Shown here one piece after another: positions 42,959 through 51,360 of a stretch of 64,000 nucleotides of DNA (the stretch's first letter is position 1; the number at the start of each line of letters is the position of its first letter). The stretch lies in the NCBI GenBank assembly GCA_947084925.1, contig CAMTUJ010000027.1:65550-129549 (forward strand), written 5' to 3'. Below the pieces are notes generated by a model. That model did not search any database. It saw nothing but the letters and a program-made list of their open reading frames with translations, and was not told the DNA's origin. The DNA comes from JAGPUQ01 sp947084925. GTDB taxonomy: Bacteria; Pseudomonadota; Gammaproteobacteria; Pseudomonadales; Porticoccaceae. The position numbers and the translations under genes were made by a program.

Positions 42959-43597
42959 TCAGTATTTCTGGCGCAGCACCATGACGCCGCCTTCTTCGGT
43001 CATCTCGACCTTGGCCAGAAAACTGTTGCCGAGCAGAATCGACAGGGGATAGGCGCCGGTCACCACGGTGGCGGGAATCTCATGGAGGGTGATCGGACCG
43101 ATGCTGACCGTCGTCAGGGTGAGTTCACGCGCCTCGGCCACCCCGTTCGCGGTATGCGTAGCGCCCCGGCGCCCCGACCGCCACGGCAAACCCAGGCGCT
43201 CGGCGTCCACGCTGCTCATGGCAACGGTAGTGGCGCCCGTGTCGATCATGAAGCGCACACTGTGCCCGTTGATGCTGCCGCCCACGAAATGATGGCCTTG
43301 CTCGCCGCGCGGAATCCGCACTTCGGCAAATTCGGCGGCGGCGAAATTGGCCGCGATGCGTTGCGACAATCCCAGCGGGATGCGCTTGCCGCCGATTTCG
43401 AGCACCGCACCTTTGCTGTCACTGGCGATCAGCTTCACGCCCTCGGGTGTTGTTTCGCCGGCCTTCAGCAGTCGCTGCACGCCGTTGATCTCGAGCATCG
43501 CACGGTCCTTGAACAGGGCGATCGCCTGCACCTCGGGCGCCGCCACCGCGCCGGCGTTCGCCAGCACCAGGCACAAGCCCGCGAGCCATCGCCTCAT
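42959..43597 (-). CDS. retropepsin-like aspartic protease (TIGR02281 family)
   Basis: A 212-residue clan AA protein. A signal peptide or anchor (WLAGLCLVLANAGAVAA) precedes a small N-terminal domain (MLEINGVQRLLKAGETTPEG) and a single retropepsin domain with active site FMIDTGATTVAMS, flap-like HFVGGSINGHSV and the hydrophobic SILLGNSFLAKVE. One DTG motif means it would act as a dimer. Probably periplasmic; substrates unknown. The start overlaps the pgpA stop (ATGA), tying it into the rib-nusB-thiL-pgpA transcript. Confidence 0.82.
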   Translation of the reverse strand: MRRWLAGLCLVLANAGAVAAPEVQAIALFKDRAMLEINGVQRLLKAGETTPEGVKLIASDSKGAVLEIGGKRIPLGLSQRIAANFAAAEFAEVRIPRGEQGHHFVGGSINGHSVRFMIDTGATTVAMSSVDAERLGLPWRSGRRGATHTANGVAEARELTLTTVSIGPITLHEIPATVVTGAYPLSILLGNSFLAKVEMTEEGGVMVLRQKY

Positions 43598-44094
43598 GAC
43601 GCCGCTCCCGCCGCGTGCAGTATCAGGCCCGCCAACAATCCCGCCACCAGATCATCCGCCATGATGCCCAGGCCTCCCTTCCAGTGCCGATCGAACCAGG
43701 CAATCGGCCAGGGTTTCACGATATCGAAAATCCGGAACAGCACAAAGCCCGCGATCCACCAGCCGAACCCGGCGGGCGCGAGCCCCAGGGTCAGCCAGAG
43801 CCCCGCAAACTCATCCCAGACGATACCGGGATGATCGGGGGCGTCCAGTCGCCGCGCCGCGCTGCCGCAGATGGCGATGCCGGCGGCGACCACCGTCCCC
43901 AGCAACAACCACCGCGCCGACGCGGGCAGCGTGAGCGGCAACCAGGTGAATCCGGCGGCGAGCGCAAGAGCGACGAGTGAACCCGCCGTGCCCGGAGCGC
44001 GCGGGGCCAGGCCGCTGCCAAACCCGAAGGCCAGCAGCAGCACCGGTTCGTGCAGCAACCGGGAAAACGACGGCAGGGGCGCGGCCGGCTTCAA
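43594..44094 (-). CDS. pgpA: phosphatidylglycerophosphatase A
   Basis: Membrane phosphatase that makes phosphatidylglycerol from its phosphate. About 166 residues. Signature FGFGSGLAPRAPGTAGS near the start, the acidic IVWDEFAGLW and the RIFDIVKPWPIAWFDRH and GLGIMADDLVAG motifs are all present; helices alternate with them. The start is TTG 44094, inside a TTGA overlap with the thiL stop; the frame is open upstream but that sequence is thiL in another frame. Confidence 0.93.
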   Translation of the reverse strand: MKPAAPLPSFSRLLHEPVLLLAFGFGSGLAPRAPGTAGSLVALALAAGFTWLPLTLPASARWLLLGTVVAAGIAICGSAARRLDAPDHPGIVWDEFAGLWLTLGLAPAGFGWWIAGFVLFRIFDIVKPWPIAWFDRHWKGGLGIMADDLVAGLLAGLILHAAGAAS

Positions 44095-45053
44095 AAGTGG
44101 CGATATCCCGTGCCGGTCAACGCGACGCTTCGCCCCGCGCCATCCCGGGCGTGGACGCCGGCGCCGGACACCAGGCGCCCGACGGGCAGCGCCCGCAGGT
44201 GTCCGGCGCGGACGGACTCTTCCAGGGCCGCGAGCCGCGAGGGCGGCACCGTGAAGCAGAGTTCGTAATCGTCGCCACCGCCCAGCGCCCAATCCCGTGC
44301 TCGATCGCCACCAAAACGGGCCACCGCGGCCCCACAGAGCGGCAATTTCTCCAGTTCCAGTTCGGCGGCGACACCGCTGGCGCGCGCCACATGCCCGAGA
44401 TCGGCGACCAGGCCATCGGAGATGTCGATCGCCGCCGAGGCGATGCCGCGCAGCGCCACACCTTCCCGAAGCCGGGGCTCCGGGTACCAGTAGCGCGTGT
44501 TCAGGGTGGCGTCGGCCGCGCGGCACGCGCCGGTCTCCGTCATGTCCGCCAATGCGGCCGCCGCACCGCCCAGCTCGCCGGTGACGAACACCAGGTCTCC
44601 CGCGCCGGCGCCGGAGCGCCGCAGCGCGACGTTCGCCGGCACCGCGCCCATGGCGGTGATGGTCACCGTGAGCGGTCCGCGCGTGGTATCGCCTCCCACC
44701 AGCGCGCAACCCCGGGCGTCGGCCACCGCGAAAAGTCCGGCGCTGAATGCGCGCAACCAGTCTTCGTCGGCCACCGGCAGCGTCAGCGCCAGCAAAAACC
44801 AGCGCGGCTCGGCACCCATCGCCGCCAGGTCGCTGAGATTCACGCGCAGGGCACGCTGGCCGATATCGAATGCCGACGCCCGGGCGGGGAAGTGAATGTC
44901 GGCCACCAGGGTGTCCGTGGTCACGGCCAGCGTACCCGCCGCGCCGCCATCGAGCAGCGCGCAGTCATCGCCGATCCCGGCCAGCACGCCGGCGGCGGGC
45001 GTCGCGGGCCGGCGGAAGAAGGTTTCGATCAGGCTGAACTCATCGACCGGCAT
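44091..45053 (-). CDS. thiL: thiamine-monophosphate kinase
   Basis: Phosphorylates thiamine monophosphate to thiamine diphosphate, the active cofactor. 320 residues, PurM-like ATPase fold. N-terminal FSLIETFF and AGIGDDCALLD (metal/ATP), VTTDTLVADIHFP, LSDLAAMGAEPRWFLL, GGDTTRGPLTVTITAMG and DISDGLVADLGHV are family motifs. ATG 45053 gives MPVDEFSLIETFF, the usual beginning. It lies 11 bases after nusB. Confidence 0.94.
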   Translation of the reverse strand: MPVDEFSLIETFFRRPATPAAGVLAGIGDDCALLDGGAAGTLAVTTDTLVADIHFPARASAFDIGQRALRVNLSDLAAMGAEPRWFLLALTLPVADEDWLRAFSAGLFAVADARGCALVGGDTTRGPLTVTITAMGAVPANVALRRSGAGAGDLVFVTGELGGAAAALADMTETGACRAADATLNTRYWYPEPRLREGVALRGIASAAIDISDGLVADLGHVARASGVAAELELEKLPLCGAAVARFGGDRARDWALGGGDDYELCFTVPPSRLAALEESVRAGHLRALPVGRLVSGAGVHARDGAGRSVALTGTGYRHF

Positions 45054-45064
45054 CGGACGGGCGT

Positions 45065-45517
45065 TCAGCGCGCGCGCGCGGCGATCTCGAGCTGGCGGCT
45101 GCCCGCCGCTACCTTGTCGAGGATGCTGTTGACGTACTTGTGGGCATCGGTGGGACCAAACGCTTTCGCGAGGTTGATGCCCTCGTTGATGGCGACCCGA
45201 TAGGGCACGTCGATGCGATGCAGCAGCTCGTAGGTGCCGAGTCGCAGCAGCGCCCGCGAGACCGGATCGAGTTCGTCCAGCGCGCGGTCCAGATATTTCC
45301 CGTAACAGGCATCGAGTTCGTCGACCGTGGCGGCAATGCCGTGGAGGAGCTCGCGGAAAAACTCGACATCCACCTTGCGCATGTCGTTGTCCGCGAAGAA
45401 CTGCGCCTCGATGACATGGAGGTCGGCGCCCGCCAGCTGCCACTGGTAGAGCGCCTGCACCAGCAGGTGGCGAGCTTTCTTGCGGTTCGACGGCAGTGCG
45501 GCCACGGATTGCCTCAC
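45065..45517 (-). CDS. nusB: transcription antitermination factor NusB
   Basis: RNA-binding factor for rRNA antitermination with NusE. 150 residues, all helical. RKKARHLLVQALYQWQLAG is the N-terminal boxA-binding arm and helix; LDRALDELDPVSRALLRLGTYEL and INEGINLAKAFGPTDAHKYVN are family segments. GTG 45517 overlaps the ribH stop (GTGA). The ribH-nusB-thiL-pgpA order is widespread. Confidence 0.95.
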   Translation of the reverse strand: MRQSVAALPSNRKKARHLLVQALYQWQLAGADLHVIEAQFFADNDMRKVDVEFFRELLHGIAATVDELDACYGKYLDRALDELDPVSRALLRLGTYELLHRIDVPYRVAINEGINLAKAFGPTDAHKYVNSILDKVAAGSRQLEIAARAR

Positions 45518-45984
45518 AGTTGCCGGAACAGGGAAATCATCTCCAGCGCGGTAAGCGCCGCCTCTTCACCCTTGTTGCCCGAGTCCTCGCCGGAGCGGGC
45601 GCGGGCCTGGGCCTCATCGTCGGTGGTGAGCAGGCCGAACGCCACGGGGATGCCCGTCGTCAGCGCAACCTCGCCGATGCCGCGGGTGGTTTCCGCGCAG
45701 ACGTATTCGAAATGGGGCGTGCCGCCGCGAATCACGGCGCCCAGCGCGATGATCGCATCGAAGCGACCGGTCTCGGCCAGCTTGCGCGCCGCCAGCGGCA
45801 GCTCGAAAGCGCCGGGCACCCGGTAGACCTGCACGTCCGCGTCCGGCACCTGATGGCGTTGCAGCGCGCGCTGCGCGCCGCGCAGCAGGCTCTCGGTGAT
45901 CCCGCCATTCCAGCGCGCCACCACGATGGCAAAGCGGGCGCCGTCCGGCGCGAAGTTGCCCTCGACGGGTCTGGATTCACTCAT
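45514..45984 (-). CDS. ribH: 6,7-dimethyl-8-ribityllumazine synthase
   Basis: Penultimate riboflavin enzyme, forming lumazine from the pyrimidine and DHBP. 156 residues. Motifs: FAIVVARWNGGITESLL, VYRVPGAFELPLAARKL, ALGAVIRGGTPHFEYV with the catalytic His, and PVAFGLLTTDDEAQA. GAGGAA precedes ATG 45984. It likely assembles as an icosahedral or pentameric shell. Confidence 0.96.
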   Translation of the reverse strand: MSESRPVEGNFAPDGARFAIVVARWNGGITESLLRGAQRALQRHQVPDADVQVYRVPGAFELPLAARKLAETGRFDAIIALGAVIRGGTPHFEYVCAETTRGIGEVALTTGIPVAFGLLTTDDEAQARARSGEDSGNKGEEAALTALEMISLFRQL

Positions 45985-46001
45985 GGCTCAATTCCTCGGG
46001 A

Positions 46002-47111
46002 TCAGGGGCATTCGACATAATCGACCACTTCCAGATCGAATCCGGAAATGGCGTTGAACCGGAACGGCGCGCTCATCACCCGGATTTTCTGGGCACCCAG
46101 GTCGCGCAGGATCTGCGACCCCGCACCGATCTGGAGATACACGGTTTCCGATGCCTTGATCGGGCGCGCGCGGCTCTCGAACAGGGACTCAAGCTCTTCT
46201 TCCACCTGCGCCGCGGTCTCCTCCTGCTGGATCACCACGATGATTCCGCGCCCCTCCTCCTGGACCTTCTGCATGGCCTTGGCGATGGTCCAGCTGGGGA
46301 ATTGCCCGGGACGCTCGATGGCGAAAATATCGCGCGTGCAACTGGGCAGGTGGACGCGCACCGGCACCGGCACCGCGCGATCGATCTCGCCTTTCACCAG
46401 CGCGAAATGAAGCTTCTTGCGCGCCGTATCCATGTAGGTATGCAGACAGAATTCGCCGTAGGCGGTCTGGATGGTGCGCGCCCGCAGATGCTCGATGGTC
46501 TTCTCGTTGAGCATGCGGTAGTGAATGAGGTCGGCGATGGTGCCGATCTTGAGCCCGTGCTTCTGCGCAAAGGTCTCGAGATCCGGGCGCCGGGCCATGG
46601 TGCCGTCGTCGTTCATGATCTCGACGATCACGGCGGCGGGCTCGCAGCCGGCAAGGCGCGCCAGATCGCAGCCGGCTTCGGTATGACCCGCGCGGCTCAG
46701 CACGCCGCCGGGCTGGGCCTTGAGGGGAAAGATGTGTCCGGGCTGCACGATGTCGTCGGGGCCTGCGTTCTTGGCCACCGCCACCTGCACCGTGCGGGCG
46801 CGGTCGGCCGCGGAAATGCCGGTGGTGACGCCTTCAGCGGCCTCGATGGACACCGTGAAATTGGTGCCGTGGCTGGCCTTGTTGGCATCCACCATCAGGG
46901 GCAGGGCGAGCTGCCGGCAGCGCTGCTCGGTCAAGGTCAGACAGATCAGGCCGCGCGCATGGGTGGCCATGAAATTGATGTCGGCGGCCGTGACCTTCTC
47001 CGCCGCGATCACCAGATCGCCTTCGTTTTCGCGATCCTCGTCGTCCATCAGGATCACCATCCTGCCCTGACGGATGTCTTCCACCAATTCGTCGATCGTG
47101 TGCAGCGACAT
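46002..47111 (-). CDS. ribBA: RibBA-type 3,4-DHBP synthase with degenerate GTP cyclohydrolase II domain
   Basis: Two-domain protein of 369 residues. The N-terminal RibB half (about 1-200) is intact: MVILMDDEDRENEGDLVIAA, FMATHARGLICL, NFTVSIEAAEGVTTGISAADR-type substrate loop and HIFPLKAQPGGVL. The C-terminal RibA half lacks the cluster of three zinc-binding Cys (only one remains in HLPSCTRDIF) and the usual GTP loop, so cyclohydrolase activity is improbable. Gammaproteobacteria often keep such a vestigial domain and encode a separate RibA. AGGGG precedes ATG 47111. Confidence 0.92.
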   Translation of the reverse strand: MSLHTIDELVEDIRQGRMVILMDDEDRENEGDLVIAAEKVTAADINFMATHARGLICLTLTEQRCRQLALPLMVDANKASHGTNFTVSIEAAEGVTTGISAADRARTVQVAVAKNAGPDDIVQPGHIFPLKAQPGGVLSRAGHTEAGCDLARLAGCEPAAVIVEIMNDDGTMARRPDLETFAQKHGLKIGTIADLIHYRMLNEKTIEHLRARTIQTAYGEFCLHTYMDTARKKLHFALVKGEIDRAVPVPVRVHLPSCTRDIFAIERPGQFPSWTIAKAMQKVQEEGRGIIVVIQQEETAAQVEEELESLFESRARPIKASETVYLQIGAGSQILRDLGAQKIRVMSAPFRFNAISGFDLEVVDYVECP

Positions 47112-47117
47112 CTTGCT

Positions 47118-47759
47118 TCAACCCCTGTTCAAACGGTCATTCGGGAGCGCGCCGGAGCCGCCGTCGCCGGCACCCCACAGCAGGCGCTCAAGGTAGCGGG
47201 CGATCACGTCCACTTCGAGATTCACCCGGGTGCCGGGCTGGTAGGTCCCGATAATGGTGTGGGTCAGCGTGTGCGGCACGATATTGATCTCGAACTCCTC
47301 GCCGTCCACGACATTGACCGTGAGGCTGGTGCCGTCAATGGTGATGGAGCCCTTGTGGGCAATATAGCGCGCCAGCCCGGCCGGCGCGCGCAGGCGGAAC
47401 CGCTCCGAGCGCGCGTCGCTGTGGCGCGCCAGCACCTCGCCCACGCCGTCCACATGACCCGACACGATGTGCCCGCCCATGCGCTTGGCGGGCGTCAGCG
47501 CCTGCTCCAGATTGACCGGCGTGCCCGCGACCCACTGCCCTGCCGTGGTGTGGTCGAGCGTCTCCACCGACACATCGGCCGCGAAACTGTAGCCCCCCAG
47601 CTCCACCACCGTGAGACACACGCCGTTGACGGCGATACTGTCGCCCAGACGGGCGGCGCCAAGATCCAGCCCGGCGGCGCTGATGAGCAGGCGCACATCG
47701 CCGCCCTGCCGCTCGGTGCCGGCGATGCTGCCCAGTGCTTCAATGATTCCGGTAAACAT
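47118..47759 (-). CDS. ribE: riboflavin synthase alpha chain
   Basis: Final riboflavin step, dismutating two lumazines. 213 residues with two internal beta-barrel repeats: MFTGIIEALGSI and LGDSIAVNGVCLTVVEL in the first; GGHIVSGHVDGVGEV, IDGTSLTVNVVDGEEF in the second. AGGAGG immediately precedes, overlapping the end of ribD (stop directly followed by ATG), so coupling is tight. Confidence 0.96.
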   Translation of the reverse strand: MFTGIIEALGSIAGTERQGGDVRLLISAAGLDLGAARLGDSIAVNGVCLTVVELGGYSFAADVSVETLDHTTAGQWVAGTPVNLEQALTPAKRMGGHIVSGHVDGVGEVLARHSDARSERFRLRAPAGLARYIAHKGSITIDGTSLTVNVVDGEEFEINIVPHTLTHTIIGTYQPGTRVNLEVDVIARYLERLLWGAGDGGSGALPNDRLNRG

Positions 47760-48860
47760 TCAGTTTTTCCTCCTGGGCTGGGCGGTGAAACGCCAGTCGT
47801 CTCCCACCGCCCGCACGTCGGTCACGGTCAGATCAATCGCTTCCGCCAGGCGCGTGAACGGCAGCGTCGCGAGCGGCCAGCCTGAGCTGCCGAGCAGCTT
47901 GGGCGCCACATACAACACCAGTTCATCCACCAGACCGGCATTCAGGAACGCTCCCGCCAGCCGGGCGCCGGCCTCGACCAGCACGTCGTGGCACTGCCGG
48001 CTGCCCAGATGCCGCAGCAGGGCGTCGAGGTCCACCCGTCCGTCGGCGTCGGGCAGCGCGATCAACTGCGCACCGGGAATCTCCCGGGAGGCGCCCGCCG
48101 TCGCGATCAGCACCGCGCCGGGCTCGCGCAGGATACGCAGATCGTCCCGCGTGCGGAGGTGGCTGTCCACCACCACCCGCAACGGCTGGTCCACCGGTCC
48201 GGCGCAGCCCTCGGGCAATTCGAACTCCCCGCCGCGCACGGTCAGCGCGGGATCATCGGCGAGCACCGTGCCGATGCCGGTGACGATGGCGCCGCTCGCC
48301 GCCCGCAGGCGCTGGACATCGCGCCGCGCCGCCGCTCCGGTAATCCAGCGGCTCTCGCCGCTCGCCATGGCGGTGCGACCGTCAAGGCTGGCGGCGATCT
48401 TGAGCGTGACCCGGGGCCGGCCGCGCTCGCAGTTGGCAAAAAATCCGGGATTGAGCGCACGGCACTCCGCTTCCAGCACCGGCCCGTCCACCGCCAGGCC
48501 CGCGTCCAGCAACGCCGCCACGCCCCCGGAAGCTATCCGGTGCGGATCGCGCGCGCCATGGACCACGCGCGCGATGCCGGCGGCGATCAGCGCCCCGGTG
48601 CAGGGCGGAGTCCGGCCCTGGTGATTGCAGGGCTCCAGCGACACATAAGCGGTCGCGCCACGCGCGCGGTCGCCCGCTGCCGCCAGCGCCGCCACCTCGG
48701 CATGATCACCGCCCGCGCGCTGATGCCAGCCCTCGCCGACCACGGCGCCGTCGCGGACGATGACGCAACCCACGCGGGGGTTCGGCCGCGTGCTGTACCA
48801 ACCCCGCCGCGCCAGACCCAGGGCGCGCGCCATGAAGACGGCGTCGCTGCGCTCAGTCAT
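47760..48860 (-). CDS. ribD: bifunctional riboflavin deaminase/reductase RibD
   Basis: Deaminates and then reduces the GTP-derived pyrimidine. 366 residues. The deaminase domain has TRPNPRVGCVIVRDG, zinc ligands in GDHAEVAAL and LEPCNHQGRTPPCTGAL. The reductase domain has NPGFF, VTLKIAASLDGRTAM, SRWITGAAARRDVQRLRA and VLVEAGARLAGAFL. ATG 48860 overlaps the nrdR end by 8 bases. Confidence 0.95.
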   Translation of the reverse strand: MTERSDAVFMARALGLARRGWYSTRPNPRVGCVIVRDGAVVGEGWHQRAGGDHAEVAALAAAGDRARGATAYVSLEPCNHQGRTPPCTGALIAAGIARVVHGARDPHRIASGGVAALLDAGLAVDGPVLEAECRALNPGFFANCERGRPRVTLKIAASLDGRTAMASGESRWITGAAARRDVQRLRAASGAIVTGIGTVLADDPALTVRGGEFELPEGCAGPVDQPLRVVVDSHLRTRDDLRILREPGAVLIATAGASREIPGAQLIALPDADGRVDLDALLRHLGSRQCHDVLVEAGARLAGAFLNAGLVDELVLYVAPKLLGSSGWPLATLPFTRLAEAIDLTVTDVRAVGDDWRFTAQPRRKN

Positions 48861-49335
48861 CGGCGCCGGCTCCGGGCGGTGCGCTCTCGCGCTCCAGGCG
48901 ATCCAGCTCGGCGCGGAACTCGCTCAGGTCCTGAAAGCGGCGATAGACCGACGCAAACCGCACGAACGCCACATCGTCGAGCCCGCGCAACTGTGCCATC
49001 ACTTTTTCGCCGATGACGCGCGACGGTACTTCCCGCTCGCCAGCGCTTTGCAGCTCGCGCTTGATGGCGCTGATCGCCGCCTCCACGGCCTCGACGCCGA
49101 CGGGCCGCTTCTCCAGGGAACGCTGCAAGCCGGCGCGCAGTTTGTTTTCGTCGAAGGGTTGGCGGGAATCGTCGCGCTTGACGACCCGTGGCATCAGCAG
49201 CTCCGCCACCTCGAAAGTGGTAAAGCGCTCCCGGCAGGTGGCGCACTCGCGACGGCGACGGATCTGGTCGCCGCCGGCCACCAGCCGGGAATCGACCACG
49301 CGGGTGTCATCAGCGCCACAGAAGGGACAGTGCAT
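48853..49335 (-). CDS. nrdR: transcriptional repressor NrdR
   Basis: Represses ribonucleotide reductase genes according to dATP/ATP. 160 residues. The zinc ribbon is MHCPFCGADDTRVVDSR with the second Cys pair in RECATCRERF, followed by FTTFEVAELLMPRVVKRD and an ATP-cone (KLRAGLQRSLEKRPVGVE). It sits in the standard glyA-nrdR-ribD order. NrdR boxes were not found near it; the target nrd genes are outside the window. Confidence 0.95.
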   Translation of the reverse strand: MHCPFCGADDTRVVDSRLVAGGDQIRRRRECATCRERFTTFEVAELLMPRVVKRDDSRQPFDENKLRAGLQRSLEKRPVGVEAVEAAISAIKRELQSAGEREVPSRVIGEKVMAQLRGLDDVAFVRFASVYRRFQDLSEFRAELDRLERESAPPGAGADD

Positions 49336-49413
49336 CGAAAGGAAGGGGCGCGACCGGGGAGCGGTCTAGTCTAGCACGGCCTCCGCGCGCCGCCCCTGCG
49401 CAACCGCTGCCCG

Positions 49414-50676
49414 TCAACCATAGACCGGGAAGCGATCGCAGATCGCCTGCACCTTGGCGCGCGTGCCGGCGATCACGGGTTCCGCCGCGCCGCTTTCCAG
49501 GCCGGCCAGAATGTCGCAGATCCAGTGGGTCAATTCGATGCTCTCCGCCTCGCGGAAGCCCCGGGTGGTGATCGCCGGCGTCCCCACCCGCAAGCCGCTG
49601 GTGACGAAGGGCGAGCGGGGGTCGCTCGGCACCGCATTCTTGTTGACCGTGATGTGGGCTTCGCCGAGGGCGGCGTCCGCGTCCTTGCCGGTGTAGTTCT
49701 TGCCGATCAGGTCGACCAGCATCAGGTGGTTGTCGGTGCCGCCGGACACGATGCGGATGCCCCGCTCGATAAAGGTCGCGGCCATGGCGCGGGCATTGGC
49801 GACCACCTGCCGCTGGTAGGTTTTGAAATCGTCGCTCATCGCTTCCTTGAAGCACACCGCCTTGGCCGCGATGACGTGCATCAGCGGCCCGCCCTGCTGG
49901 CCGGGGAACACGGCCGAATCCAGCTTCTTCTCGACGTCCGGATTGGCGCGCGCGAGGATGAGGCCGCCGCGGGGACCGCGCAGGGTCTTGTGGGTGGTGG
50001 AAGTCACCACATCCGCGATGGGCACCGGACTGGGATAGCAGCCGGCGGCCACCAGCCCGGCGACATGGGCCATGTCCACCATCAGCCAGGCGCCGACCTG
50101 ATCGGCGATGGCGCGAAACCGCTGCCAGTCCATCACCCGCGAGTAGGCGGAAAATCCGGCGACGATCATTTTGGGTTTGTGCTCGCGCGCCAGCGCCTCG
50201 ACCTGGTCGTAGTCGACTTCGCCGGTCGCGGGTTTCAGGCCGTACTGCACAGCGTTGTAGGTTTTGCCGGAAAAATTCGGTTTGGCGCCATGGGTCAGGT
50301 GGCCGCCTTCGGCGAGGCTCATGCCGAGAATGGTATCGCCGGGTTGGCACAGTGCCTGATAGACCGCCGCGTTGGCCTGGGAACCCGAATGCGGTTGCAC
50401 ATTGGCGTAGTCGGCGCCAAACAGCTCCCTCACGCGCGCGATCGCCAGCGCCTCGGCGCGATCCACAAATTCACAGCCGCCGTAGTAACGCTTGCCCGGA
50501 TAGCCTTCGGCGTACTTGTTGGTAAGCACGCTGCCCTGCACCTGCATCACCAGCGGACTGGCGTAGTTCTCCGAGGCGATGAGCTCGATGTGATCTTCCT
50601 GGCGGCGCGCCTCGGCGGCAATTGCCGCGGCGAGTTCGGGGTCAAAATGCTCGAGGGACAGGTTTTTTGCAAACAT
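49414..50676 (-). CDS. glyA: serine hydroxymethyltransferase
   Basis: PLP enzyme that interconverts serine and glycine and feeds one-carbon units to folate. 420 residues. Motifs: HIELIASENYASPLVMQ, GSVLTNKYAEGYPGKRYYGG, GGHLTHG, HVAGLVAAGCYPSPV and the PLP lysine in VVTSTTHKTLRGPRGG. ATG 50676 has no good Shine-Dalgarno sequence, but MFAKNLSLEHFDPEL matches the family. It heads the glyA-nrdR-rib run; the gap to nrdR is 78 bases. Confidence 0.97.
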   Translation of the reverse strand: MFAKNLSLEHFDPELAAAIAAEARRQEDHIELIASENYASPLVMQVQGSVLTNKYAEGYPGKRYYGGCEFVDRAEALAIARVRELFGADYANVQPHSGSQANAAVYQALCQPGDTILGMSLAEGGHLTHGAKPNFSGKTYNAVQYGLKPATGEVDYDQVEALAREHKPKMIVAGFSAYSRVMDWQRFRAIADQVGAWLMVDMAHVAGLVAAGCYPSPVPIADVVTSTTHKTLRGPRGGLILARANPDVEKKLDSAVFPGQQGGPLMHVIAAKAVCFKEAMSDDFKTYQRQVVANARAMAATFIERGIRIVSGGTDNHLMLVDLIGKNYTGKDADAALGEAHITVNKNAVPSDPRSPFVTSGLRVGTPAITTRGFREAESIELTHWICDILAGLESGAAEPVIAGTRAKVQAICDRFPVYG

Positions 50677-50780
50677 GGGGAGGGCTCGGCTGACAACAGC
50701 GAGCGCGGATTTTACACGAGCCGAACTGGGGCGCCTATCGCGCGCGGACCGTGCTTCCGGCAGCCCTCAGCCCTGAACAA

Positions 50781-51350
50781 TCAGCCCAGTCCGTAGCTGT
50801 CGCGCCGCGCGAGCAGGGCCTGCACATCGACGGCCATGCGCAAGACATCGTGAAGTTTGCCCGCGCGATCCTTCACTTCGTTCTCGTGGAGCGCTTCGGG
50901 CCGGAAGCCCAGCTCCTGAAACAGCGAGCGGGCGGCGGTCTGATCCAGGGTCATGCGGGCGATGACTTTTTCGACACCGCGATTCACCGCCAGCGCAAAC
51001 ACCTCCCGGATCATGGCGCGGCCGAGGCCGGTCTCGCGGAAATCCGGGTGCACCAGGACACGCAGTTCGGCCAGATGCCGGCTCCAGTCCAGATCGTTCA
51101 GGCTCAGCATGCCGTACCCGGCCATGCGGCCGTCGATCTCGGCGATCACCAGCAGCGCCAGGCCCTGATCGACTTCGTCCAGCCAGCGCGCAATCGTCTC
51201 GGGTTTGGTGATGTCCCGGCGCAGAAACATCAGGTCATGAACCGGCAAGGAGCGAGCGAACACCAGCACGCTTTCCTCATCACCGTGAGCCAGCGGGCGC
51301 AGCACGGCGGAGGTAGCGCGCAACCGGACAGTTTTCGGGTAGATATCCAC
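50781..51350 (-). CDS. GNAT-family N-acetyltransferase, downstream of phaC
   Basis: A 189-residue single GNAT domain. The acetyl-CoA motif A is LRVLVHPDFRETGLGRAMI (R-x-x-G-x-G/A form RETGLGRA), with ARSLFQELGF as motif B. The GTG start has AGGAG 7 bases upstream, and the AGGAG overlaps the phaC stop 10 bases away, so it is co-transcribed with phaC. Substrate unknown. Its stable position in a storage-polymer operon is worth checking in relatives. Confidence 0.83.
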   Translation of the reverse strand: MDIYPKTVRLRATSAVLRPLAHGDEESVLVFARSLPVHDLMFLRRDITKPETIARWLDEVDQGLALLVIAEIDGRMAGYGMLSLNDLDWSRHLAELRVLVHPDFRETGLGRAMIREVFALAVNRGVEKVIARMTLDQTAARSLFQELGFRPEALHENEVKDRAGKLHDVLRMAVDVQALLARRDSYGLG

Positions 51351-51360
51351 GACAATCTCC

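Noticed and set aside
45985..49413. FMN riboswitch for the riboflavin genes
   Set aside because: The rib genes are packed with 0-18 base gaps, leaving no room for an RFN element; none was recognised in the 78-base gap before nrdR either.
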